From assembly GCA_964561785.1 (NCBI GenBank), contig CAZLRF010000004.1, positions 1 through 64,000 on the forward strand: 64,000 nucleotides of DNA, given 5' to 3'. The notes beneath the pieces were generated by a model. The model was not told the DNA's origin. It made no database searches and was given only the letters and a program-made list of their open reading frames with translations. The stretch comes from DATBSL01 sp964561785 (lineage in GTDB: Bacteria; Acidobacteriota; Vicinamibacteria; Fen-336). Numbering within the stretch: position 1 is the first letter of the stretch; each line of letters opens with the position of its first letter. Both the position numbers and the translations under genes were made by a program. Shown one piece after another: positions 8,590-16,836 of this stretch.

Positions 8590-8688
8590 ATCCCCTCCCG
8601 GATTCCGGACCCCGGCTGACCGACTCGTGCTGCATGATGCGTGGGTGAATGGCGGAGCCCCCACCCGTCGGGGGCCGGGAGGAGCGAC

Positions 8689-11079
8689 TTGACCCAGGCG
8701 TTCGCCTTGACGCGGGCCGACTCGGAGGGGGCGCTCCTCTCGGTCCTGAAAGGCCTCGAGATCCAGAAGACGCTGGGCACCGAGCCCGTCCTGACGGCGC
8801 TGCGCCACTTCCCGGCGCAGCCCGCCGAGATCGTCGACTTTCCCCCGGACCTCCACCCGAAGCTGAAGGAGGCCCTCGCGGCGCGCGGCTACCAGGGGCT
8901 CTACACCCACCAGCGGGAGGCGTACGAGCAGGTCCAGGCGGGAAAGGACGTCGTGGTCGTCACCCCGACCGCCTCGGGGAAGACCCTCTGCTACAACCTG
9001 CCGGTCCTCGACCGGGTCCTGAAGGACAAGGACGCCCGGGCCCTCTACCTCTTCCCGACGAAGGCGCTCTCCCAGGACCAGCTCGCCGAGCTGCACGGGA
9101 TGGTCGAGTCGCTCGAGGCCGACATCGGCACCTTCACCTACGACGGGGACACGCCCCAGGACGCGCGCAAGGCGATCCGGGCGCGGGCGCACGTCGTGGT
9201 GACGAACCCCGACATGCTCCACAAGGGGATCCTGCCCCACCACACGAAGTGGGTGAAGCTGCTCGAGAACCTGCGCTACGTGGTGGTGGACGAGCTGCAC
9301 AGTCTGCGCGGCGTCTACGGCTCGCACGTCACGAACATCTTCCGCCGGCTCCGGCGGCTGTGCGAGTTCTACGGCTCGCGGCCCCAGTTCGTCTGCTCCT
9401 CGGCCACGATCGGAAACCCGAGGGAGCTGGCCGAGGCCCTCACCGAGCGCGAGATGACGCTCGTGGACCGCTCCGGCGCCCCCCGCGGCGAGAGGTACTT
9501 CGCGATCTACAACCCGCCGGTCGTGAACCGGCAGCTCGGGATCCGCAAGTCGGCCCTCAACGCGGCGCGGGACGTCTCCCTGTCGTTCCTGTCGAAGGGT
9601 CTCCAGACGATCGTCTTCGCCCCCTCCCGCCTCGCGACCGAGGTGCTGGTGACGTACCTCAAGGAGGCCCTCGAGAAGAAGCCGGGCTCCGAGGGGATCA
9701 TCCGCGGCTACCGCGGGGGCTACCTGCCGATCAAGCGGCGCGAGATCGAGCGCGGGCTGCGCGAGGGCTCGGTCCTCGGGGTCGTCTCCACCAACGCCCT
9801 CGAGCTGGGCATCGACATCGGCAGCCTCGACGCGGCCGTCCTCGTCGGCTACCCCGGCAGCGTGGCCTCGGCGTGGCAGCAGGCGGGGCGCGCGGGGCGC
9901 AGGACGGGCACCTCGGTGGCAGTCCTCGTCGCGAACTCGACCCCCCTCAACCAGTTCATCGCGAAGAACCCCGACTACTTCTTCGGCGCGCCGGTCGAGC
10001 AGGGCCGGGTCAACCCCGACAACCTCCAGATCCTCGTCAACCACGTCAAGTGCGCGGCGTTCGAGCTGCCCTTCGTGGGAGACGAGCCCTTCGGCAAGGA
10101 GAACCTGGTCGAGATCCTGGAGTTCCTCGAGGAGGACGGCCTGCTGCACCGCTCGGGCGAGCGCTGGCACTGGACGAGCGAGAGCTACCCCGCCGACGCG
10201 GTCAGCCTCCGCTCGGTCTCGTCCGACAACTTCGTGATCCAGGACGTCACGGGAGAGCCCCGGATCGTGGCCGAGGTCGACTACGACTCGGCCCCGTCCA
10301 TGGTCCACGAGAAGGCCATCTACATCCTGGAGGGCCGCACGTACTTCGTCGAGAAGTACGACCACGACGAGCGGCGGGTCCACGTGCGGGAGGCCGAGGT
10401 CGACTACTACACCGACGCCATCACCTACACCAAGGTGCGCATCCTCGAGCGCTTCGCCGAGGAGCCCCGGGGGAACGGCCGCCGGAACCACGGCGAGGTC
10501 CACGTCACCTCGCAGGTGGTGGGCTTCAAGAAGATCAAGTTCCACACGAACGAGAACGTCGGCTCGGGCGAGCTCCAGATGCCCGAGAACGAGATGCACA
10601 CGACGTCCTACTGGCTCACCGTGCCCCGCGAGGTCATGCAGGCGCTGCCCTTCTCGCTCGAGGAGCGGCGCGACGGGGTGGTGGCGCTCTCCTACACGCT
10701 CGGCCAGCTCGCCGCTCTGTTCCTGATGTGCGACCGGCACGACCTCGGGGTCGCCCTCGGCGACAACGGCCAGGGGGAGGCGCGCATCGAGCGGGGCCTG
10801 CTGCGCCGGGGGGCGGGGAAGGCCTCGCGGCGCGAGGAGCCGCCGCCCGGCGACGACTACGAGCCGAACGTCTTCATCTACGACGCGTACCCCGGCGGCA
10901 TCGGCCTCTCGGAGCCGCTGTACCGCCTGCACGACCGGCTGCTGGCCGAGAGCCGGGCCCTCGTGGCCGCCTGCCCCTGCACGGACGGCTGCCCGTCCTG
11001 CGTCGGCCCTGCGGGGGAGGTGGGGAGCCGCGGCAAGGAAGTGGCACTGGCGATCTTGGATGCGGTCCGGGGAGCATGA
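8689..11079 (+). CDS. mrfA: DEAD/DEAH-box helicase with DUF1998 domain (MrfA/YprA-like)
   Basis: 796 residues. TTG 8689 was chosen because GGGAGGAG lies 6 bases upstream; the longer GTG 8641 start lacks such a site. Superfamily 2 motifs: TPTASGKT (~94), VVDELHSL (DEVH-type box, ~200), CSSATIGNP, STNALELGIDIGSLDAAV and QQAGRAGRR (~400). The C-terminal third is a DUF1998-like domain with the Cys cluster CPCTDGCPSC and the family's YDAYPGGIGLSE motif. The layout equals Bacillus MrfA (YprA), which works with the exonuclease MrfB in excision of mitomycin C lesions. The next gene is an MrfB-like nuclease, which strongly supports this identity. Confidence 0.88.
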   Translation: MTQAFALTRADSEGALLSVLKGLEIQKTLGTEPVLTALRHFPAQPAEIVDFPPDLHPKLKEALAARGYQGLYTHQREAYEQVQAGKDVVVVTPTASGKTLCYNLPVLDRVLKDKDARALYLFPTKALSQDQLAELHGMVESLEADIGTFTYDGDTPQDARKAIRARAHVVVTNPDMLHKGILPHHTKWVKLLENLRYVVVDELHSLRGVYGSHVTNIFRRLRRLCEFYGSRPQFVCSSATIGNPRELAEALTEREMTLVDRSGAPRGERYFAIYNPPVVNRQLGIRKSALNAARDVSLSFLSKGLQTIVFAPSRLATEVLVTYLKEALEKKPGSEGIIRGYRGGYLPIKRREIERGLREGSVLGVVSTNALELGIDIGSLDAAVLVGYPGSVASAWQQAGRAGRRTGTSVAVLVANSTPLNQFIAKNPDYFFGAPVEQGRVNPDNLQILVNHVKCAAFELPFVGDEPFGKENLVEILEFLEEDGLLHRSGERWHWTSESYPADAVSLRSVSSDNFVIQDVTGEPRIVAEVDYDSAPSMVHEKAIYILEGRTYFVEKYDHDERRVHVREAEVDYYTDAITYTKVRILERFAEEPRGNGRRNHGEVHVTSQVVGFKKIKFHTNENVGSGELQMPENEMHTTSYWLTVPREVMQALPFSLEERRDGVVALSYTLGQLAALFLMCDRHDLGVALGDNGQGEARIERGLLRRGAGKASRREEPPPGDDYEPNVFIYDAYPGGIGLSEPLYRLHDRLLAESRALVAACPCTDGCPSCVGPAGEVGSRGKEVALAILDAVRGA

Positions 11080-11107
11080 CCGGGCGCCTTCGGAGCCGGC
11101 CAGGGGG

Positions 11108-11131
11108 TCTGGGGGGCTGGAAGCCCCCAGA
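11108..11131. other. GC-rich inverted repeat (hairpin) after the helicase gene
   Basis: TCTGGGGGGCT, loop GGA, AGCCCCCAGA: a near-perfect 10-11-bp stem beginning 28 bases after the helicase stop. No T-run follows, so it is not a standard intrinsic terminator. It shares the GGGGGGCT/GCCCCC core with a second hairpin 90 bases downstream. Confidence 0.6.
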
Positions 11132-11217
11132 TCAAAGGAAGGCCGCTCGCTCCGTGGAGAAGCACCTTTGACAGAAGCTCCCGCAACGGCCAGGCTGTGC
11201 CCGGCTTCCTTCGAGAT

Positions 11218-11234
11218 GGGGGGCTTCGCCCCCC
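11218..11234. other. GC-rich inverted repeat (hairpin) before the exonuclease gene
   Basis: GGGGGGC, loop TTC, GCCCCCC: a perfect 7-bp stem 18 bases before ATG 11253. It could affect the mRNA leader or be a short repetitive intergenic element. The spacer 11080-11252 otherwise holds only an inverted pair TCAAAGG (11132-11138) / CCTTTGA (11165-11171). Confidence 0.6.
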
Positions 11235-11252
11235 AAGCCCCCCGTGAACGGC

Positions 11253-12599
11253 ATGTCCTCTAGCTCACTGTCCGATCGCCTCAGCCGCCTCCGTCGCCCC
11301 TCGGAGGCGCCGTCGCCGGGGCTCGAGCGGCTCGAGCGGGAGGTGCTGGGAGAGGTGCCGGTCGTCGAGGGCGAGGTACTGTCCCTCAAGGCCCGCCTCG
11401 AGCGGCTCGTGGCCGCGGCCGCCTCGAAGGAGAGGGAAAGGCGCCGCGCGCCCGCCCCGCTCGAGGAGCTGGTCGACGGGATGCGGGTCGAGAACGAGCG
11501 GGGGGAGTTCTTCCTCGTGGAGACCGCGGTCCATCTCGAGGAGCGCCACGGAGACGTGCCGCTGTCGCGCATGCACGCCATCGACCCGCAGACCGTGTCC
11601 GTCCTGACCGGCGAGCCCGGCCTCGAGGGCTTCGACCTGCGCCGCGCCGTGTTCCTCGACACCGAGACGACCGGCCTCGCGGGGGGCACGGGAACGGCCG
11701 CCTTCCTGATCGGCCTCGGCTGGGTGGAGGGGGAGCGCTTCGTCGTGCGGCAGTACTTCATGCGCGACTACCACGAGGAGGCGGCGCTGCTCCACGGCCT
11801 CGCCGAGGAGCTCCGCCGGTTCGACCGCCTCGTCACGTTCAACGGGAAGATGTTCGACGTGCCCCTGCTCGACGCGCGGTTCCGGCTGAGCCGCGCCCGC
11901 TTCCCCCTCGAGGAGGCGTCGCACCTCGATCTGCTCCACCCGGCCCGTCGCCTGTGGAAGCTGCGGCTCGAGTCGTGCCGGCTGCAGTCGCTCGAGAGGG
12001 AGCTGATCGGCCTCCGCCGCCAGGGGGACATCCCGGGAGAAGAGATCCCCGGCGTCTTCTTCGACTGGGTGAGGCGGCGCGACGCGCGGAGGCTGGCGCG
12101 GGTCTTCGAGCACAACCGGCAGGACATCGTCTCGCTCGCCGCGCTCGCGGTGCTGGCCTGCCAGTGGGTGGAGGACGGATGTGCCGAGGACCCGCGCGAC
12201 GTCCTGAGCCTCGCCCGGGTCCTGGAGCGGGCGAAGCAGTTCGAGCGGAGCGACTCCGCCTACCGGCGCGCGGCCGGGCTCGACGCGGGGCCGCTGCGCG
12301 CCCAGGCGCTCGCGCGGCTCGCCTGGCGGGCGCGCCGGTCCGGAGACCGCGAGCGGGCGCTCGCGCTGTGGACGGAGGCGGCCGAGGCGGGGGAGGTCGA
12401 GGGATGGCGGCAGATCGCCGTCCACCACGAGCACCGCACGCGCGAGATCGACCGGGCGCTCGAGGCGGTCGAGCGGGGGCTCGCGGTCGTGGGGCAGCCG
12501 GGCGGGGGCGACGCGCGGGCGTGGCGGCTGCGGGAGGCGCTCGAGCGGCGGCGGGAGCGGCTGGTGAGGAAGAAGGAGAAGGAGAAGGAGAGGGACTAG
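11253..12599 (+). CDS. mrfB: RNase H-like exonuclease (MrfB/YprB-like)
   Basis: 448 residues from ATG 11253 (a GTG three codons earlier is possible). The core is a DnaQ/RNase H-fold exonuclease: VFLDTETTGLAGGTG (~135) supplies the first catalytic Asp and Glu, LVTFNGKMFDVPLLDARF the second block, and VFEHNRQDIVSLAAL the last acidic site (DEDD pattern). This matches the YprB family. The C-terminal ~130 residues are TPR-like helices ending in a Lys/Glu-rich tail. Directly downstream of the MrfA-like helicase, it would be the nuclease partner in lesion removal. The 173-base spacer with two hairpins suggests partly separate expression. Confidence 0.87.
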   Translation: MSSSSLSDRLSRLRRPSEAPSPGLERLEREVLGEVPVVEGEVLSLKARLERLVAAAASKERERRRAPAPLEELVDGMRVENERGEFFLVETAVHLEERHGDVPLSRMHAIDPQTVSVLTGEPGLEGFDLRRAVFLDTETTGLAGGTGTAAFLIGLGWVEGERFVVRQYFMRDYHEEAALLHGLAEELRRFDRLVTFNGKMFDVPLLDARFRLSRARFPLEEASHLDLLHPARRLWKLRLESCRLQSLERELIGLRRQGDIPGEEIPGVFFDWVRRRDARRLARVFEHNRQDIVSLAALAVLACQWVEDGCAEDPRDVLSLARVLERAKQFERSDSAYRRAAGLDAGPLRAQALARLAWRARRSGDRERALALWTEAAEAGEVEGWRQIAVHHEHRTREIDRALEAVERGLAVVGQPGGGDARAWRLREALERRRERLVRKKEKEKERD

Positions 12600-12777
12600 C
12601 CGGCCTTCATCGGGGCTTTCGACCGGCCTTCATCGAGGCTTTCGANNNNNNNNNNNNNNNNNNNNNNNNNNNNNNNNNNNNNNNNNNNNNNNNNNNNNNN
12701 NNNNNNNNNNNNNNNNNNNNNNNNNNNNNNNNNNNNNNNNNNNNNGGCTTTCGACCGGCCTTCATCGAGGCTTTCGA
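12600..12777. repeat. 23-bp direct tandem repeat interrupted by the assembly gap
   Basis: Consensus unit CCGGCCTTCATCGAGGCTTTCGA. Complete copies lie at 12600-12622 (one base differs: GGGG for GAGG), 12623-12645 and 12755-12777, with the last 9 bases of another copy at 12746-12754. Copies abut without spacers, so this is a tandem array, not CRISPR. The unit length is not a multiple of three and the array starts one base after a stop codon, so it is non-coding. The true copy number is hidden by the gap. Confidence 0.9.
12646..12745. other. assembly gap of 100 N
   Basis: Exactly 100 N, the usual filler for a gap of unknown size. It lies inside the 23-bp repeat array, so the array probably exceeds the read or insert length, or was collapsed during assembly. 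Confidence 0.98.
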
Positions 12778-12778
12778 G

Positions 12779-12810
12779 GACCCTCGCGCGCTTTCGCGCG
12801 CTCGGGGGTC
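12779..12810 (-). terminator. stem-loop at the end of the response-regulator gene
   Basis: On the minus strand GACCC...GGGTC pairs outside and GCGCGC-GAAA-GCGCGC inside, the latter a 6-bp stem closed by a GAAA tetraloop. The structure begins within the TGA stop codon. It lacks a U-run, so it may act as a 3' stabiliser or a factor-assisted terminator. Confidence 0.5.
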
Positions 12811-13168
12811 AGATCTCCCTCTGCAGGAACTCCACGAGCTCCTGCACGATCACCGGCTTCTTGAAGACCGCCATGCCCGATTTCTCGAAGGCGGGGATGA
12901 GCGGAGAGTGGGCGTAGCCGGTGAGCAGGCCGATCGGCAGGCCGGGGAAGCGGCGGCGCAGGGTCTCGGCGAGGTCCTTGCCGTCGCGGCCGGGCATGAC
13001 GAGGTCGACGAGGGCGCCGTCGTAGGCCGCGGTCTCGCACCGCTCGAGCGCCTCGTCGGCCGAGGTCGCGGCGTCGACGCGGAAGCCGTGGCGGGCGAGG
13101 GCCTTCGTCAGCATCTGCCCGATGCCGGGGTCGTCGTCGACGACGAGGATGAGCGGCGACTCCTTCAC
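12809..13168 (-). CDS. receiver-only (CheY-like) response regulator
   Basis: 119 residues from GTG 13168, which overlaps the previous gene's stop (GTGA). A complete receiver domain: acidic pocket VVDDDPG, phospho-acceptor Asp55 in ALVDLVMPGRDG, the Thr of GLLTGYA, and the switch Lys in FKKPV. There is no output domain, so it acts through protein contacts or a phosphorelay. No histidine kinase is in the window. Co-translation with a periplasmic-binding-like protein suggests the two act together. Confidence 0.92.
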   Translation of the reverse strand: MKESPLILVVDDDPGIGQMLTKALARHGFRVDAATSADEALERCETAAYDGALVDLVMPGRDGKDLAETLRRRFPGLPIGLLTGYAHSPLIPAFEKSGMAVFKKPVIVQELVEFLQREI

Positions 13169-14082
13169 CGCCCGGCTCCCGCGCTGGCCGGGGGCCACGG
13201 GCGGGCCTCGGTGAACGAGCGCAGCGGCACCCTCGTGCCCTTCGTCCAGAAGCGGTGGAGGTGCTCGAGGGCGAGGCCGGTGTTGGCCGGGGTCAGGACG
13301 CTCGCCGCCAGCTCCCCCGAGGAGACGAGCCGCTGGCCGAAGGTGGGACACGCGTCGACGCCGAGGAACTTCGCGGCGAGGAGCGCCTCGCGGTGGGCGG
13401 CGGTCGAGAGCGCCTCGCAGGCCCGCCGCGCCCCGAGGGCCAGCTCGTCGTTCCCCGCGGCCACGACCTGGACGACGGGGTCGCGGGAGCGGGCCACGCG
13501 GTACCAGTCGTTGAAGGCGACGATGCCCGCCGACTCCGTCCACTGGCCGGCCGAGATCTCCTGCACCTCGATCCCGGCGCCGACCGCCGACTTGAGGCCG
13601 TCGAGCCGCTGCTGCGCCGCCGAGGAGCGCAGGGGACCGGCGACGCAGAGGACCCGGCCCCCGGACGGCAGGAAGGCGCGCGCCTGGCGGCCCTGGATCT
13701 CCCCGACCGCGGCGTGGTCGGTGGACACCGTCCCGAGGGGCAGCGCGTCGCCCCAGCCGGCCGCCGCCTCCTCGATCGACGCGCTCCAGGCGCTGAGGAC
13801 CACGAGGCCGCACACGCCCTTCGTCTCGCGCAGCGCGAGGTCGAGCGTCGAGGTGTTGGCGGGCTCGGTCACCACCGCGTCGACCGCGGGGAGCGACCTG
13901 TCCGACAGCCGCCGCTTGAGGACGCGCAGCTGATCGAAGCCCGGGGCGAAGGCGACTTCGACCTCCAGCGCGAGCCGGCGTCCCTCCGCGAGGGCGGTCT
14001 GCTCCTGGAGGAGCTGGAAGTGGTTGACCTCCCCCTTCTCCCGGTCGCCGATGAGGAGTACGAAGACGCGCTTCGCCGCCAC
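13165..14082 (-). CDS. periplasmic-binding-like (LacI/RbsB fold) protein without signal peptide
   Basis: 305 residues from GTG 14082, preceded by GGGGAG seven bases upstream; a longer GTG start (14127) adds 15 residues. The pattern is type I periplasmic-binding: KRVFVLLIGDREKGEVN, AVDAVVTEPANT, TVSTDHAAVGEIQGRQA, GGRVLCVAG, SSAAQQRLDGLKSAVG and VVAAGNDELALGAR. These are RbsB/LacI ligand-domain blocks. There is neither an export signal nor a DNA-binding helix-turn-helix, so it should be a cytosolic small-molecule (perhaps sugar) sensor. Its stop overlaps the receiver gene's start. Confidence 0.75.
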   Translation of the reverse strand: MAAKRVFVLLIGDREKGEVNHFQLLQEQTALAEGRRLALEVEVAFAPGFDQLRVLKRRLSDRSLPAVDAVVTEPANTSTLDLALRETKGVCGLVVLSAWSASIEEAAAGWGDALPLGTVSTDHAAVGEIQGRQARAFLPSGGRVLCVAGPLRSSAAQQRLDGLKSAVGAGIEVQEISAGQWTESAGIVAFNDWYRVARSRDPVVQVVAAGNDELALGARRACEALSTAAHREALLAAKFLGVDACPTFGQRLVSSGELAASVLTPANTGLALEHLHRFWTKGTRVPLRSFTEARPWPPASAGAGR

Positions 14083-14164
14083 GATGCCGCTCCCCGGGGC
14101 CGCCTCGCGCGGCCCCTGCGAGCGCACAGGATACGTCCTCGGGCTCGCGCGGCCAAGCGCCTGC

Positions 14165-14170
14165 TAGACT
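14165..14170 (+). promoter_or_regulatory. extended -10 element TGC-TAGACT, six bases before GTG 14177
   Basis: TG at 14162-14163 plus TAGACT forms an extended -10 box. Exactly six bases separate it from the GTG start, so the transcript would be leaderless or nearly so. Confidence 0.5.
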
Positions 14171-14176
14171 GCCCGG

Positions 14177-16732
14177 GTGAGCGGGACGAGGAGAAGGCAC
14201 GCCGTCGCCGACGCCGCAGGCCTCGCGTTCCTCCTCCTCGCGCTTCTCGAGCTGCTGCCGCCGTCGCTGCTCCTCCTGCCCACGATCGCCGCCGGCGGGG
14301 ACACGCCGAGCCACTACCCGACTGCCGCGTGGTTCCACGAGCGCCTCCTGCCCCACCTGCGCCTGCACGGCTGGTACCCCGGGGCCTCGCTCGGCCACCC
14401 GCTGCTCCTGTACTACTTCCCGCTCCCGTTCCTCGTGATCTCGGGACTCGTCCCGCTCGCGGGGCTGCCGGTGGCCTTCAAGATCGGCACCGCGCTCGGG
14501 GTGTTCGTCCTCCCGCTCCTCGCCTACGTCGCGCTGCGCCTCGTGCGGCTCGCCTTCCCGGCGCCCCTCCTCGGGGCGGCGGCCGCCTTCGTGTTCCTGT
14601 GCCTCGAGGACAACCCGATCTGGGGCGGGACGATCGCGAGCACGCTCGCCGGCGAGTTCTCCTACACCTACGGCGCGGGGCTCGCGCTGCTCTTCCTCGG
14701 CGTCCTGCACCGCGCGCGCGCGGACGGCCGCTCGCCCTGGCTCCCGGGGGCCGCGCTCGCGCTGACGTGCTCGGCCCACGGCTACGCGGTGCTCTGGGCC
14801 GGCCTCTCGGCGTCCGCCCTCCTCCTGCGCGACCCCGCGCGCCCGGCCGGGGCGGGCGACCGGCGCACCCTCGCGTGGCTCCTCGCCGTCGCCGCGGTGG
14901 CCTTCGCCCTCAGCGGTCCGTTCCTCGTCCCCCTCCTCGCCGGCTGGGGCTTCACGACGGCCTACGACGATCCGTGGATCGACGTCACGACCCGCGGCCT
15001 GCTGCCCCCGCTCCTGTGGCCCCTCTTCGCCGCCGCGGGCCTCGGCCTCGCGGCGACGCTCCGCGCGCGCGCCCGCGCCGACTCGCGCCTCGTGCTCCTC
15101 GGCTTCGCCGCCGCCGCCGCCGCCGCCCTCGCCGCGGCCGGCCCGCGCTTCGGGGTGGTCGACGTGCGCTTCGTCCCCCTCGCCCAGCTCGCGCTCGCCC
15201 TCGCCGGGGCCGCGTCGGTCGGCATCGCCCTGTCGAGGCTCGCCCTCCCCGACGCCGCCGCGCTCGGCCTCGTGCTGCTCGCGGTGGCCGGGGCCGACGG
15301 CCGCACGCGGGTCGCGCGGGCGTGGGCCGACTGGAACTACTCCGGCCTCGAGGCGAAGGAGCTGTGGCCGGCCTGGCGCGCCCTCAACGAGCGGCTGCGC
15401 GGGACCGCCGGCGACCACCGCGTGGCCTTCGAGTACTCGCCGGTCCACGAGCGGGCGGGCTCGCTCCGGGTGCACGAGACCCTGCCGTTCTTCTCGGGCC
15501 GCTCGGGCATCGAGGGGGTCTACAACCAGTCCTCGGTCACCACGCACCCCGTGTACTACCTGATCTCGGAGCTGTTCCCGACCGCGCCGAACCCGTTCCG
15601 CAAGCGCTCGTTCTCCCGCTTCGACCTCCAAAGCGCGCTCTCGCGCCTCCGGCTGCTCGACGTGGGCCAGGTCGTGGCCGTGAGCCCGGTCCTCACCGCC
15701 GCCCTCGACGCGCGTCCCGAGGTCGTCCGGGAGGCGAGCGTGCCGCCGTACGCCGTCTACCGCCTCGCCGACCCGGGGCCGGGCCTCGTCGAGCCGCTCG
15801 CCCTCGCGCCGGTGAGGGCGCCCCTCGAAGGCTGGCGCGACGCGGCGTACTTCTGGTTCTCCCGCAAGCCCGCGAACCGCGCCGTGCTGGTCTTCACCGA
15901 CGACGAGCGGTTCCCGCTCGTCGCGAGCGGGCCCTGGGCCGCTCTGCCCGAGGTGGAGCTGCCGCCTCCGCCGGCGGTGCGCTCCGAGGTGCAGGCGGAG
16001 TCGATCCGGATCGAGACGGACCGTCCCGGTCACCCGCTGCTGGTGAAGGTCTCCTTCCACCCCCGGTGGAGGGCAGAGGGCGCCCTCGGCCCGTACCTCG
16101 CCGCGCCGGGTTTTCTCCTGGTGGTCCCGCGGGAGCGCGTGGTCACCCTGCGCTACGACGCCCGGGCGTGGCCGGACCACCTCGGTCTCGTCCTCCTCGC
16201 GGTCGGTCTCGCCTCGGCGGCTCCCCTCGCGCGCCGCCTCTCGGCGTCGTCCGAGCCGGCGTCGCCCCCGGCCGCGGGCCTCTCGCGCCTCGTGGGCGCC
16301 CTCCCGGTCGTGCTCCTCGCCCTTCTCGCCGGCCTGCGCCTGCTCCCGGCCCCGGGCCGCGGGGACCCCGGACCCGCCTACGAGGACGCCTCGCGCGCGT
16401 ACGCGGCCGAGCGCTGGGCGGACGCCGCCGAGGCCGCCCGCCACGCCCTCGTGCGCCTCGAGGGCGACGACCCGCGGCGCGAGGAGCTGCTCTGCCTCCG
16501 CGGCGAGGCGCTCCTGCGCTGGGGCCATCCGCGAGAGGCGGCGCTCGCGTTCGGCGAGGTCCTCGACGCGGGCGCCGGGCCCTACGCGGCCCAGGCTCTG
16601 TTCTCAGGGGCCCTCGCCCGCGAGGCGGCAGGGGACGCGGCGGGCGCCGCGCAGTGGCGCCGGCGGCTCGTCGCGGACCATCCCGGGACGCCGTGGGCGG
16701 ACCGCCTCGCGGCCCCTCCCGCGCCGCGGTGA
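14177..16732 (+). CDS. large polytopic membrane protein (PTPS-related family) with C-terminal TPR-like domain
   Basis: 851 residues. About ten hydrophobic segments fill residues ~15-380. The loop after the first reads GGDTPSHYPTAAWFHERLLP, then GWYPGASLGHPLLLYYFPLP. This pattern matches the membrane family called 6-pyruvoyl-tetrahydropterin synthase-related (PF10131), whose topology resembles GT-C glycosyltransferases. A large extracytoplasmic region (~390-650) follows, then two further hydrophobic segments (~660-720), and the last ~110 residues are TPR-like helices (YEDASRAYAAERWADAAEAA). Possibly transfers sugars from a lipid carrier or handles envelope glycans; this is family-level inference. 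Despite the family name there is no pterin enzyme core. Confidence 0.7.
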   Translation: MSGTRRRHAVADAAGLAFLLLALLELLPPSLLLLPTIAAGGDTPSHYPTAAWFHERLLPHLRLHGWYPGASLGHPLLLYYFPLPFLVISGLVPLAGLPVAFKIGTALGVFVLPLLAYVALRLVRLAFPAPLLGAAAAFVFLCLEDNPIWGGTIASTLAGEFSYTYGAGLALLFLGVLHRARADGRSPWLPGAALALTCSAHGYAVLWAGLSASALLLRDPARPAGAGDRRTLAWLLAVAAVAFALSGPFLVPLLAGWGFTTAYDDPWIDVTTRGLLPPLLWPLFAAAGLGLAATLRARARADSRLVLLGFAAAAAAALAAAGPRFGVVDVRFVPLAQLALALAGAASVGIALSRLALPDAAALGLVLLAVAGADGRTRVARAWADWNYSGLEAKELWPAWRALNERLRGTAGDHRVAFEYSPVHERAGSLRVHETLPFFSGRSGIEGVYNQSSVTTHPVYYLISELFPTAPNPFRKRSFSRFDLQSALSRLRLLDVGQVVAVSPVLTAALDARPEVVREASVPPYAVYRLADPGPGLVEPLALAPVRAPLEGWRDAAYFWFSRKPANRAVLVFTDDERFPLVASGPWAALPEVELPPPPAVRSEVQAESIRIETDRPGHPLLVKVSFHPRWRAEGALGPYLAAPGFLLVVPRERVVTLRYDARAWPDHLGLVLLAVGLASAAPLARRLSASSEPASPPAAGLSRLVGALPVVLLALLAGLRLLPAPGRGDPGPAYEDASRAYAAERWADAAEAARHALVRLEGDDPRREELLCLRGEALLRWGHPREAALAFGEVLDAGAGPYAAQALFSGALAREAAGDAAGAAQWRRRLVADHPGTPWADRLAAPPAPR

Positions 16733-16763
16733 GCCGCCTCACGGTGGCGGGGAGGCCGGGTGC

Positions 16764-16769
16764 TACACT
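16764..16769 (+). promoter_or_regulatory. extended -10 element TGC-TACACT upstream of the secreted protein gene
   Basis: TGC-TACACT lies 67 bases before ATG 16837, leaving a leader of about 60 nt that contains GAGAGG just before the start. No clear -35. Confidence 0.4.
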
Positions 16770-16836
16770 TTCGCGTCTCCCGTGGGCGTGACGCCCACGG
16801 TTCGGCCCGCACCCCTCCCGCGGGCCCGGAGAGGGT

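Noticed and set aside
11168..11173. TTGACA as a -35 for mrfB
   Set aside because: No acceptable -10 sequence 16-18 bases downstream (CAGGCT region), so a promoter was not called.
12600..12777. CRISPR array
   Set aside because: Repeats abut with no spacers and no cas genes are nearby.
12809..16528. A 1,239-codon minus-strand frame ending in the receiver domain
   Set aside because: Only the last 119 codons are receiver-like. The rest is Arg/Gly-rich and lies opposite the membrane protein gene and the binding-protein gene's own frame.
14177..16732. 6-pyruvoyl-tetrahydropterin synthase linked to folE
   Set aside because: Only the membrane family's historical name suggests pterin chemistry. The protein is a polytopic membrane protein without the PTPS active site, 6 kb from folE.
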